DNA of 26,869 bases from DASUAO01 sp046484625 (GTDB lineage: Bacteria; Actinomycetota; Acidimicrobiia; IMCC26256; PALSA-555), in contig JAWOIO010000178.1 of assembly GCA_046484625.1 (NCBI GenBank), positions 1-26,869 on the forward strand, written 5' to 3'. Under the pieces are notes generated by a model. It made no database searches and was not told the DNA's origin. It saw only the letters and a list, made by a program, of their open reading frames with translations. The translations under genes were made by a program, and so were the position numbers. Shown here one piece after another: positions 16,572 through 23,697 of the stretch. Numbering within the stretch: position 1 is the stretch's first letter; every line of letters starts with the position of its first letter.

Positions 16572-17069
16572 TCAGGGCTTGAAGACCATGAAGACGAGGA
16601 TCAGCACGACCGCGACGTTGAGTGCAGTGGCCATGATCGTCAGCTGCTTGTCGAGCCGCACGAGCTCGGCTGTCTGCCCCGTTGCGCTGGCGTCGCCCAG
16701 CGTCTCGATCTCCCGTTGGAGGTCGAGCGCGCGCTTCTCCCTGGGCTCGAGCAGCGCACCAGCCATGCCCAACGCGAGGATGAACACGATCAAGGAGAGC
16801 AGGACCCAGGTGTCGCCGAAGCTGATGGCGTCGTCGCTCATCAGGACCAGGGCGATCCCGAGCAGCAATACCGCCACCATGAAGTACGTGGCGATCCTCC
16901 CCACGAGGCGATAGGCCTCGATGACGGCGATGCCTTCGGAGCCTCGGCGGGCACGCGCCTGCTGGTAGTAGAAGCTGGCCAGGAACACCGACCCGAAGCC
17001 GACGATCGCGCCGAGGATGTGCAGCACGAGCACGATCTTGTAGGCGTCGCTTCCCACCGCAGCGAGCAT
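16572..17069 (-). CDS. DUF2269-type membrane protein, downstream paralogue
   Basis: 165 residues with four predicted helices. It opens MLAAVGSDAYKIVLVLHIL, almost identical to the gene directly upstream, and ends VLILVFMVFKP as does its partner. The middle differs more (a short charged loop EPREKRALDLQREIETLG aligns with the partner). The N-terminal His in VLHIL and the GFGSVFL segment fit DUF2269. A strong AGGAGGA ribosome binding site lies before ATG 17069, 12 bp after the partner's stop, so they form an operon. The function is unknown. Confidence 0.75.
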   Translation of the reverse strand: MLAAVGSDAYKIVLVLHILGAIVGFGSVFLASFYYQQARARRGSEGIAVIEAYRLVGRIATYFMVAVLLLGIALVLMSDDAISFGDTWVLLSLIVFILALGMAGALLEPREKRALDLQREIETLGDASATGQTAELVRLDKQLTIMATALNVAVVLILVFMVFKP

Positions 17070-17081
17070 GGTCGGCTCCTC

Positions 17082-17594
17082 CTAGGGCTTGAAGACCATC
17101 AACACGAGGATCGCAACGACCGCCAGGTTGAGGAGCCCGCCGTACGTGCCGACCTGCTTCCCCAACCGAGCGAGCTCGACCACCTGCGAGGGCGGCGCGG
17201 CCGCACCGGCTAGCGGCTCCCCCATCGCGACGAGCTCGCGCTGGAGGTCGAGCATCTTGCGGACCCGTGGGTAGAGCAACCCGTGGGCGACACCGAGGGC
17301 GAGGGCGAACAGGGTCATGGCGAGGACGATCCAGGTGTCCCCGAAGCTCCAGGTCTCGTCGCCGATGAGCACGAGCGCGATCCCGAAGCCGAAGACCGCG
17401 TAGATGAAGTACTCGCCGATCATCGAGACGAGGTAGTTCGACTCGGCGATCGCGAGGCCTTCCGGGCCCTTCCGGGCCTTCGACTGCGCCCCGTAGATCC
17501 CGTTGAGGAAGACGGTACCGAACCCGACGATCGCGCAGAGGATGTGCAGGACGAGCACGATCTTGTACGCGTCGCTCCCGACCGCTGCCAGCAT
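17082..17594 (-). CDS. DUF2269-type membrane protein, upstream paralogue
   Basis: 170 residues, four predicted helices. It shares the first 19 residues of its neighbour nearly exactly, plus SFGDTWxxL, a cytoplasmic Leu-Asp-Leu-Gln-Arg-Glu loop and the terminal MVFKP. This is a tandem duplication that has diverged in its middle. A GGGGGG lies close before ATG 17594 and a -10 (TATGAT) 30 nt upstream. It is divergent from nucS. Confidence 0.75.
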   Translation of the reverse strand: MLAAVGSDAYKIVLVLHILCAIVGFGTVFLNGIYGAQSKARKGPEGLAIAESNYLVSMIGEYFIYAVFGFGIALVLIGDETWSFGDTWIVLAMTLFALALGVAHGLLYPRVRKMLDLQRELVAMGEPLAGAAAPPSQVVELARLGKQVGTYGGLLNLAVVAILVLMVFKP

Positions 17595-17623
17595 GCTGAC
17601 CCCCCGGTGGCTCGGAAGCCCGC

Positions 17624-17629
17624 ATCATA
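17624..17629 (-). promoter_or_regulatory. -10 box TATGAT of the DUF2269 operon
   Basis: TATGAT on the minus strand, about 30 nt before ATG 17594, leaves room for a leader with the GGGGGG ribosome binding site; unlike the neighbouring genes this one is not leaderless. Confidence 0.5.
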
Positions 17630-17642
17630 GGCAGCGGGGTGA

Positions 17643-17648
17643 TACAAC
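17643..17648 (+). promoter_or_regulatory. -10 box TACAAC, leaderless start of nucS
   Basis: TACAAC ends 7 nt before ATG 17656. It is 14 bp from the divergent TATGAT of the DUF2269 operon, so the two promoters overlap. Confidence 0.45.
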
Positions 17649-17655
17649 GCGTGCG

Positions 17656-18315
17656 ATGCGCCTCGTCGTCGCCGACTGCTCCGTCGAGTACTCAGGCCGT
17701 CTCGGTGCGCGCCTTCCGCGGGCGCCGCGCCTGCTCCTCTTCAAGGACGACGGCTCGATCGCGATCCACGCCGACGCCAAGGCGTACAAGCCGCTCAACT
17801 GGATGAACCCGCCCTGCACCATCGACGAGCGCGACGGCGTGATCACCGTGCGCAACCCGAAGGACGAGTTGCTCGTCATCGAGCTCCATGAGGTGCAGTT
17901 CGACCAGCACTTCGCCCTCGGTGACGACCCCGGGCTGGCGAAGGACGGCGTCGAGGCCGAGCTCCAGGAGCTCCTCGCGGCCAGGGTCGAGGCGCTGCGC
18001 GAGGACCTGCGCCTCGTACGCCGGGAGTACCCCACCGACCTGGGTCCCGTCGACCTTCTGTGCCGCGACGGCGACGGGCGCGCGGTCGTCGTCGAGGTCA
18101 AGCGGGTCGGCGAGATCGCCGGCGTCGAGCAGCTGCTCCGCTACCAGGAGCGGCTCGACCGCGACGGCTCGTTGGCGCCGACGCGAGGGATGCTCGTCGC
18201 GACACGGATCAAGCCGCAGGCGCGCGTGTTCGCGGAGAGCAGGGGCGTGGAGTGCATCGAGGTCGATCTCGGTGCACTGCGCGGCGACGCGCCGCCCGAC
18301 CTCCAGCTGTTCTGA
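17656..18315 (+). CDS. nucS: Mismatch-specific endonuclease NucS/EndoMS
   Basis: 219 residues. The N-terminal dimerisation/DNA-binding half includes MRLVVADCSVEYSGRLGARL and LNWMNPPCTI. The C-terminal RecB-like nuclease has the active-site residues in GPVDLLCRDGDGRAVVVEVKR (Asp133, Glu147, Lys149), followed by GEIAGVEQLLRY. NucS provides the non-MutS/MutL mismatch repair of actinobacteria and many archaea by cutting both strands at mismatches. The final residues DLQLF resemble a sliding-clamp-binding motif, in line with the clamp dependence of the family. The gene is intact and monocistronic. Confidence 0.95.
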   Translation: MRLVVADCSVEYSGRLGARLPRAPRLLLFKDDGSIAIHADAKAYKPLNWMNPPCTIDERDGVITVRNPKDELLVIELHEVQFDQHFALGDDPGLAKDGVEAELQELLAARVEALREDLRLVRREYPTDLGPVDLLCRDGDGRAVVVEVKRVGEIAGVEQLLRYQERLDRDGSLAPTRGMLVATRIKPQARVFAESRGVECIEVDLGALRGDAPPDLQLF

Positions 18316-18355
18316 ATCGACCGCGAGGCCGGGTCGGCGCGTCGGGCGCGATGAC

Positions 18356-18535
18356 TCAGACTGCGGCCAGGGCGTTCCAAGCCGAGACGAAGAAGGCTGC
18401 GGCCAAGCCGAGGCCGATGAAGTTGAGCCCTTCCTTGCCAAACGTCGCGCCGATCCCCGCTACGACGAACAGGACCACAGCCACGATGTAGAAGATCGCG
18501 GTGGGCGTCGCGCCCATGGAGCTGATTGCCAACAT
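18356..18535 (-). CDS. Small membrane protein, 59 residues
   Basis: From ATG 18535 (GGGGGGAAA just upstream) to TGA at 18356-18358. The product has two hydrophobic helices, PTAIFYIVAVVLFVVAGIG and FIGLGLAAAFFVSAWNALA, joined by the short loop ATFGKEGLN. It was found by reading the strand directly, since its length is under 60 residues. The clear membrane topology and ribosome binding site argue for a real gene. The function is unknown. A TATGGT about 30 nt upstream of the start may be its -10. Confidence 0.75.
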   Translation of the reverse strand: MLAISSMGATPTAIFYIVAVVLFVVAGIGATFGKEGLNFIGLGLAAAFFVSAWNALAAV

Positions 18536-18646
18536 CCGATTTCCCCCCGATGCTCGGAAATGTTCTCTGCACCATAGAGAGTTTCGCGCCGGCGCGGCTG
18601 GATTGCGGGAAGAGGCCGGGAATTCGCCGGTTGGCGGCGGGCCGGA

Positions 18647-19273
18647 TCACCCCGGGAGCGGCGCCATGGCCCTCCGGGCCTCGGTACAGGGGGCTCGAGC
18701 GACGCACCCGACGAGGTGGTCGTTCACGAGGCCCAGGGACTGCATCGCGGCATACATCGTGGTCGGCCCCACGTAGCGGAAGCCGTAGCCCTGGAGTGCC
18801 TTCGAGAGTGCCGCCGACTCCGGCGTCGACGCCGGGAGGTCCGCCATCGTCCGGGGAGCACGCTGCCGTCTTCGGGGCGCGAACGACCAGACGAGCGCGG
18901 CAAGGGATCGCTCCCGCTGCACGCCGAGCGCGGCCCGGGCATTCGCCATCGCGGCCTCGATCTTCCCCCGGTGACGCACGATCCCGGCGTCGGCCAGCAA
19001 CCGATCGCGGTCACGATCACCGAACGCGGCAACCGTCGGGATGTCGAAGCCGGCGAAGGCCGAGCGGAAACTCTCGCGCTTGCGCAGGATCGTGAGCCAC
19101 GAGAGCCCGGACTGGAATCCCTCGAGGCAGAGCTTCTCGTAGATGCGCGTGTCGTCGACGACGGGACGGCCCCACTCGTCGTCGTGGTAGGCGGCGTAGT
19201 CGGGGGTCGATGCGCCCCAGGCGCACCGGCGAACTCTGTCTTCGCCGCGCACCAGGTCGGGGCGTGCAGTCAC
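18647..19273 (-). CDS. tag: DNA-3-methyladenine glycosylase I
   Basis: 208 residues from GTG 19273. It shows RCAWG (Cys17) and YHDDEWG (His30) near the N-terminus, zinc ligands in this family, with the second pair in LVNDHLVGC. The catalytic-pocket segment YEKLCLEGFQSGLSW contains the Glu used to recognise 3-methyladenine, and YRGK-like helix-hairpin-helix context follows (IVRHRGKIEAAMANARA). It removes 3-methyladenine from alkylated DNA (base excision repair). Its leaderless -10 box overlaps the stop codon of the DsrE gene. Confidence 0.94.
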   Translation of the reverse strand: MTARPDLVRGEDRVRRCAWGASTPDYAAYHDDEWGRPVVDDTRIYEKLCLEGFQSGLSWLTILRKRESFRSAFAGFDIPTVAAFGDRDRDRLLADAGIVRHRGKIEAAMANARAALGVQRERSLAALVWSFAPRRRQRAPRTMADLPASTPESAALSKALQGYGFRYVGPTTMYAAMQSLGLVNDHLVGCVARAPCTEARRAMAPLPG

Positions 19274-19279
19274 ATCACG

Positions 19280-19285
19280 ACGTTA
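19280..19285 (-). promoter_or_regulatory. -10 box TAACGT, leaderless start of tag
   Basis: On the minus strand TAACGT ends 6 nt before GTG 19273. Its TAA is the stop codon of the upstream DsrE-family gene. Confidence 0.45.
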
Positions 19286-19753
19286 CGTGAAGATGATCTG
19301 TCCGCCTGCGGCCATCTCGTAGAACTCGCCGACGGTGATGATGTCGGTCATCTGCTCGATGAAGTCGTCGCGCTCCATGCCGAAGAGGTCGACCGAGGCC
19401 TTGCAGCCGTAGAGACCGGCGCCGGTGTCGGCGATCATCTCGACGAACTCGGGGATCGGCGGGATGTCGAGCTCCTCCATCTTCTTGGACAGGAAGTGCG
19501 TGAACACACTCGACACGCCGGGGATCCCGCCGGCCCAGGTGGCCAGGTGCAGGCCGGGGTTGCCGACCGTGGAGATCTTGATGTGGTCGTGGCGCGCCTT
19601 GTGGATCGCGTCGAGCCCGAAGAAGGTGAAGAAGAGGTTCGCCTCGATCCCCTCCATGCGCGCGCCGTTGGCCATGATCAGCGCCGGGTACACCCCTTCG
19701 AGTGAACCCTTCGAGACGATGATCGACACCTTTTCGATCGGATCGTTGCCCAT
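19283..19753 (-). CDS. DsrE/DsrF-family (DsrE2/peroxiredoxin-like) sulfur relay protein
   Basis: 156 residues. It begins with the DsrE Rossmann-like fold (EKVSIIVSKGSLEGVYPALIMANGA) and keeps LFFTFFGLDAI. A single conserved cysteine, Cys117 in LYGCKASVDLFGM, is in the position of the sulfur-carrying cysteine of DsrE2/DsrE3-type proteins. These proteins accept and pass on sulfane sulfur. ATG 19753 is chosen for its AAGGAG 6 nt upstream. It is the third gene of an operon with a TusE/DsrC protein and an SQR-like flavoprotein. The exact role is inferred. Confidence 0.85.
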   Translation of the reverse strand: MGNDPIEKVSIIVSKGSLEGVYPALIMANGARMEGIEANLFFTFFGLDAIHKARHDHIKISTVGNPGLHLATWAGGIPGVSSVFTHFLSKKMEELDIPPIPEFVEMIADTGAGLYGCKASVDLFGMERDDFIEQMTDIITVGEFYEMAAGGQIIFT

Positions 19754-19808
19754 GTGGTGCTCCTTCGTGGCGCCTGGTCCTCGTTGTTCCAGGTGCGGTG
19801 GGTAGGGA

Positions 19809-20123
19809 TCAGATGCAGCCGCGGGGCTTCGGGATGCCCGCGACCTTGGCGGCGAGCTTCGCCGGGCCCTTCGGGAACAGCTGGTAGAGCTCCTTGATCG
19901 GCACACCCGAGGCCTTCCCGAGCGTGCGGATCGACGGCCCGCTCCCGGTCTCTTCGTAGGTCGCGCGCATGAAGTCGACGACCTGCCAGTGCCGGTCGGT
20001 CATCTCGATGCCGTGCTCCTTGGCGATCTCGGTCCCGATGTCGCGGTTCCACTGGTCGGCGTCCTCGAGGAAGCCTTCTTCGTTCACCTCGACGGCGACG
20101 CCTGCGATGGTCTGGGTGGTCAC
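19809..20123 (-). CDS. TusE/DsrC-family sulfur relay protein
   Basis: 104 residues from GTG 20123, overlapping the upstream flavoprotein stop in a GTGA. It shows EEGFLEDADQWNRDIG, the HWQVVDFMR helix and the C-terminal arm PAKLAAKVAGIPKPRGCI. The penultimate cysteine (Cys103) is the conserved sulfur-binding residue. The second cysteine of true DsrC, 11 residues earlier, is Ala here, so the protein cannot form the DsrC intramolecular trisulfide and resembles TusE-type single-cysteine carriers. Probably hands sulfur between the flavoprotein and the DsrE-family protein. Confidence 0.88.
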   Translation of the reverse strand: MTTQTIAGVAVEVNEEGFLEDADQWNRDIGTEIAKEHGIEMTDRHWQVVDFMRATYEETGSGPSIRTLGKASGVPIKELYQLFPKGPAKLAAKVAGIPKPRGCI

Positions 20124-21370
20124 GATGCACCTCTCGTGGTCTGGGGGATGTCCTTCCCGGCGGTTGGCATGTCCGGGCCGATCCCGGGGACGTCGCGGCC
20201 GGGGAGGAGCGCGTGCCAGTAGAACCACTCGAACATCAGCTTTCCGAGGTGGTTCAGCCGCGACTCCTTGAGGAGGGGGGCGCCGAGCGCGTTCGGGAAG
20301 CGGCCGGTGAGCGGCTCGGTCTCGTAGTTGAAATCGATCATCAGCGCCTTGTGGAACCCGGTCTCGATGAAGCAGTTCGCGTGCCCGTCGTAGGAAGCGT
20401 CGAGCGCGTCTCCGGCGAGGAACCGAGCGACGTTCTCCGTGAGCACCTCGCCCTCGAAGTGAGTGACCGAGCCCGCCTTGGAGATCGGAAGGTTGGCGGC
20501 GTCGCCGATGATGAACACGTTCGGCTTCGCGTCCGACTGGAGCGTGTGCTCGTCGGCCGGGATGAAGTTCAGGTCGTCACCCAGCCCCGGGGAGCGGCCG
20601 ACGAGCGGCGCACCGCCGTGGAGGGGGATCGTCACCAGCAGGTCGAAGCGCTCCTCGCGCTCGTCGTAGCTGACCAGACGGCCGCCGGCAGGGTCGACCT
20701 CACCGGTGTTGAACTCGGTGACGAGCTCGATCCCCTTCTCGTCGAGGAGACCGCCGAGCGCCGCCGAGGCGACCGGCTTCGTGAAGGCGCCGTCGAGCGG
20801 GGTGACGTACGCGAGCTCCACGCGGTCGCGGATGCCGCGCTCACGGAAGTACCAGTCGGCCAGGAAGGAGAACTCGAGCGGGGCGACCGGGCACTTGATC
20901 GGGATGTCGACCATGTTCACCAGGACGCGCCCGCCGTCGAAGCGGGCCAGCGCCCCCTCGAGGGCCGACGAGCCCACGAGGTCGTAGAAGGTGAACGCCC
21001 GGTCCATCCACCCGGGACCGGTCAGGCCCTCGGTCTCCTCGGGGAGGAGGGTCGCGCCGGTCGCGACGACCAGCACGTCGTAGGGCACGGACTCGCCGCC
21101 GGTGAGCCGGACGGTGTCGGTCTCCAGGTCGACGGCCTCGACCTCGGCGTTGCGGTACTCGATCCCGTCGCCGAGCTGGCGCCCACGGTCGCGCACGATG
21201 TGCTCGGCCTGGGTGAGGCCGAACGGCACGAAGAGGAGCCCGGGCTGGTAGACGTGGCGATTGTCCCGGTCGACGACCACGATCTCGACGTCGTCGAGCC
21301 GTCGGCGGAGCCGGTTCGCGATGATCGTGCCCCCGGTGCCCGCGCCGAGGACGAGGATGCGCTTCGTCAC
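20120..21370 (-). CDS. NAD(P)/FAD oxidoreductase, sulfide:quinone oxidoreductase-like
   Basis: 416 residues from GTG 21370. FAD-binding GxGxxG-type start (LVLGAGTGGTIIANRL), VVVATGATLLP and the second FAD motif FIIGDAANLPISKAGSV are present. Cys160 in the KCPVAP motif and Cys333 (HANCFIETG) correspond to two of the redox cysteines of SQR; the first of the usual three is not apparent. The C-terminal segment (LMFEWFYWHALLPG) is an amphipathic, aromatic tail as used for membrane association. It probably oxidises sulfide or persulfide and passes electrons to quinone, feeding sulfane sulfur to the coupled TusE/DsrC and DsrE proteins. Substrate inferred. Confidence 0.85.
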   Translation of the reverse strand: MTKRILVLGAGTGGTIIANRLRRRLDDVEIVVVDRDNRHVYQPGLLFVPFGLTQAEHIVRDRGRQLGDGIEYRNAEVEAVDLETDTVRLTGGESVPYDVLVVATGATLLPEETEGLTGPGWMDRAFTFYDLVGSSALEGALARFDGGRVLVNMVDIPIKCPVAPLEFSFLADWYFRERGIRDRVELAYVTPLDGAFTKPVASAALGGLLDEKGIELVTEFNTGEVDPAGGRLVSYDEREERFDLLVTIPLHGGAPLVGRSPGLGDDLNFIPADEHTLQSDAKPNVFIIGDAANLPISKAGSVTHFEGEVLTENVARFLAGDALDASYDGHANCFIETGFHKALMIDFNYETEPLTGRFPNALGAPLLKESRLNHLGKLMFEWFYWHALLPGRDVPGIGPDMPTAGKDIPQTTRGAS

Positions 21371-21377
21371 GATCGTG

Positions 21378-21383
21378 AGACTA
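21378..21383 (-). promoter_or_regulatory. -10 box TAGTCT, leaderless start of the SQR-like operon
   Basis: On the minus strand TAGTCT ends 7 nt before GTG 21370. No ribosome binding site intervenes. Confidence 0.55.
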
Positions 21384-21507
21384 CGGGAAGGGGGGCGTTG
21401 CTCGGCAGGGCCGAATGTCCCCGGGATCAGGACCTCTGGCGGGACTCGCGGGCAGCAGTACCGTCGCCGCGTGACCCTCGGACGGGACCCCGGCGGTCAG
21501 GGTCGGC

Positions 21508-22887
21508 TCACTCCCGAGCCATGTTGGCGAACTTCGTGTAGTGGTCGAGGAACGCGAGTCGCGTGACCCCCGTGGGCCCGTTTCGGTGCTTGGCCACGAT
21601 CACCTCTGCGGTGCCACGTTGCTCGGACTCCGGGTTGTAGATCTCGTCGCGGTACAAGAAGATCACGACGTCGGAGTCCTGCTCGAGCGACCCGCTCTCC
21701 CGGAGGTCGGCGAGCATCGGGCGCTTGTCCTGGCGGTACTCGAGCTGGCGGTTCAGCTGGGAGAGCGCCATCACCGGACAGTCGAGCTCGCGGGCGAGGA
21801 TCTTCAGCCCCCGCGAGATCTCGGCGACCTCGACCTGGCGGTTCTCGGTGCGCTTCGACGTGCTCGGGGTCATCAGCTGGAGATAGTCGACCACGATGAG
21901 GCCGAGGTCGCCGTAGCGCGCCTTCGCCCGCCGCGCCTTCGCGCGCATCTCCATGACCGTGCAGTGGGGGTTGTCGTCGATGAAGAGCGGCGCTTCGGCG
22001 AGGCGTCCCACGGCATGTGACAGTCGGGTCCAGTCGCCCTCGGGGATGTCACCGGTCTGGAGGCGTCGCATCTCGACCCGGGCTTCGCCCGACAAGAGAC
22101 GCTTGGTGAGCTCGAGCGTGCCCATCTCCATGGAGAAGAACATCACCGGTCTGCGGTTGGCCATTGCGACGTTGGCTGCGGCCCCGAGCGCGAACGCGGT
22201 CTTGCCGGCGCCGGGACGCGCAGCGAGGACGAGCAGGTTCGACGGCTGCAGCCCGAGGAGCAGGCTGTCGAGGTCGGAGTAGCCGGTGCTCACACCGGTG
22301 ATGTCGCCCTGCGTGCCGTAGAGCGCCTCGAGCTGGTCGAGGGTGTCCTGCAACGCGTCGGACACTCCGACCATGGAGTCGGTCACGCGCCGTTCGGCCA
22401 CTTCGAAGACCAGCGACTCGGCGCGGTCGAGGGTCTCGGCGACCTCGGCGGAGTCGTCGTATCCCATCTCCGAGATGTCGCCCGCGACCGCGATGAGCCG
22501 GCGCAGCAGCGCGAGCTCGCTGACGATCTTGGCGTAGTGCGACGCGTTGGCCGACGCCGGCGTCTGCGCCTGGAGGCGGAGCAGGGCCTGGCGCCCCCCG
22601 AGCGCGTCGAGCAGATCCGCGCGCCTGAGCTCATCGGCGACGGTCACCGGGTCGACCGGCTCACCCTGGCCGTAGAGCGACATGAGCGCTTCGAAGATGT
22701 GCGAGTGGGCCGGCTTGTAGAAGTCGTTCGCCTCCACGCGCGACTCGGTGGCCGCACTGATCGCGTCGCGCGACAGCAACATCGCGCCGAGCAGCGACTC
22801 CTCGGCCTCGAGGTTGTGCGGGGGGACTCTCCCTGTCGAACGTTGGCCCGGCGAGGGCTGGAGTGCCGGCTCGAGTGCCTGGACCAC
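21508..22887 (-). CDS. dnaB: Replicative DNA helicase DnaB
   Basis: 459 residues from GTG 22887, which has GGAGAGG about 10 nt upstream; the frame is open 29 codons further up. The N-terminal domain starts VPPHNLEAEESLLGAML. The RecA-like motor carries Walker A RPGAGKT (224-230), FFSMEM, Walker B IVVDYLQLM (331-339) and the arginine-finger region HRNGPTG near the end. The hexamer unwinds the replication fork. No intein is present (insertions are frequent in actinobacterial dnaB). It is the last gene of the rpsF-ssb-rpsR-rplI-dnaB cluster, separated from rplI by 363 bp with a terminator, so it likely has its own promoter. Confidence 0.96.
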   Translation of the reverse strand: MVQALEPALQPSPGQRSTGRVPPHNLEAEESLLGAMLLSRDAISAATESRVEANDFYKPAHSHIFEALMSLYGQGEPVDPVTVADELRRADLLDALGGRQALLRLQAQTPASANASHYAKIVSELALLRRLIAVAGDISEMGYDDSAEVAETLDRAESLVFEVAERRVTDSMVGVSDALQDTLDQLEALYGTQGDITGVSTGYSDLDSLLLGLQPSNLLVLAARPGAGKTAFALGAAANVAMANRRPVMFFSMEMGTLELTKRLLSGEARVEMRRLQTGDIPEGDWTRLSHAVGRLAEAPLFIDDNPHCTVMEMRAKARRAKARYGDLGLIVVDYLQLMTPSTSKRTENRQVEVAEISRGLKILARELDCPVMALSQLNRQLEYRQDKRPMLADLRESGSLEQDSDVVIFLYRDEIYNPESEQRGTAEVIVAKHRNGPTGVTRLAFLDHYTKFANMARE

Positions 22888-23012
22888 CGTGGGGAACCTC
22901 TCCTTCTCATCGTGGAGCTGTGGGCTCGTCGTCGAGCTACGGACTGTCGGGCACCGGGAGCACTCGCCGGGCACCCCCGCGTGGCGGGGTCACCATTTGT
23001 GCACACTTGCCC

Positions 23013-23087
23013 TGTGGATCACTAGCCCCAGAACCCTGCGGATTCACTGTGGATCACCTGCCATCTCGTCCACAGGCCTGTGGACAA
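23013..23087. promoter_or_regulatory. Cluster of four DnaA-box-like 9-mers upstream of dnaB
   Basis: TGTGGATCA at 23013-23021 and 23048-23056, TCGTCCACA at 23066-23074 and TGTGGACAA at 23079-23087. The last is an exact reverse of TTGTCCACA, the actinobacterial DnaA box; the others differ from TTATCCACA by one or two bases. All lie within 75 bp in the otherwise empty rplI-dnaB interval (22888-23250). Confidence 0.5.
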
Positions 23088-23187
23088 CTCCCGGGTCGTG
23101 GGTCGGGCCCCCGTGTCCGGCCCCGGTGCGCGCGGCATCACCGCCACGATGCCCCGCGGGTGTGACAGCCTGCTCCGGACCTACGCG

Positions 23188-23215
23188 ACGAGGCCCCGCC
23201 GTTGCGGGGCCTCGT
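23188..23215 (-). terminator. Rho-independent-like terminator after rplI
   Basis: ACGAGGCCCCGC and GCGGGGCCTCGT form a perfect 12-bp stem with loop CGTT, 36 bp past the rplI stop. There is no T tract, as is usual in high-GC actinobacteria. It should end the ribosomal/ssb transcript before dnaB. Confidence 0.75.
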
Positions 23216-23250
23216 GGACGGGGGCGCGCGGCCCCGGAGCGCGGGCGGAG

Positions 23251-23697
23251 CTACTCGGACACGACCTCGACCGTGACCGGTACCTCGACGTCGGGGTGCA
23301 GGCGGATCGGGACCTCGACCGTGCCGAGCTCCTTGAGGGGCTCGGCGAGCGAGATCGTCCGCCGGTCGAGCTCGACGGCGACCTGGGCGGCGACGGCGGC
23401 AGCGATGTCGGCCGAGGTGATCGACCCGAACAGCTTCCCGCCCTCGCCCGCACGCGCGATGACGGAGATCGGCTGCGCGGTGAGCTTCGCGGCGAGCTCC
23501 TGGGCGGCGGCGCGGTCGCGCTCGTCGCGCGCCGAGCGGTTCCGCCGCATCGCCTCGGCCTGGGCCACCACCCCGCGGGTCGCCTTCATCGCCAGCCCGC
23601 GGGGGACGAGGAAGTTCCGGGCGTAGCCGTCGGCCACGTCGACGAGATCGCCCTTGTTGCCGAGCGTCTCGACGTCTTCGCGGAGCACGATCTTCAC
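23251..23697 (-). CDS. rplI: 50S ribosomal protein L9
   Basis: 148 residues from GTG 23697. The N-terminal domain MKIVLREDVETLGNKGDLV...GYARNFLVPRGLA is the L9 signature, followed by the connecting helix (ARDERDRAAAQELAAKL) and the C-terminal RNA-binding domain (GKLFGSITSADIA) ending VEVVSE. Its GTG overlaps the rpsR stop in a GTGA. Confidence 0.97.
   Translation of the reverse strand: MKIVLREDVETLGNKGDLVDVADGYARNFLVPRGLAMKATRGVVAQAEAMRRNRSARDERDRAAAQELAAKLTAQPISVIARAGEGGKLFGSITSADIAAAVAAQVAVELDRRTISLAEPLKELGTVEVPIRLHPDVEVPVTVEVVSE

Noticed and set aside
21471..21566. 31-codon plus-strand ORF with TACCGT 6 nt before its GTG
   Set aside because: It fits the leaderless pattern but runs into the 3' end of dnaB on the other strand and has an Arg/Gly/Pro-rich product; probably chance, though a 5' end map could revive it.
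23013..23087. Chromosomal replication origin
   Set aside because: Only a few DnaA-box-like sites, no AT-rich unwinding stretch and no dnaA, dnaN or rpmH beside it.
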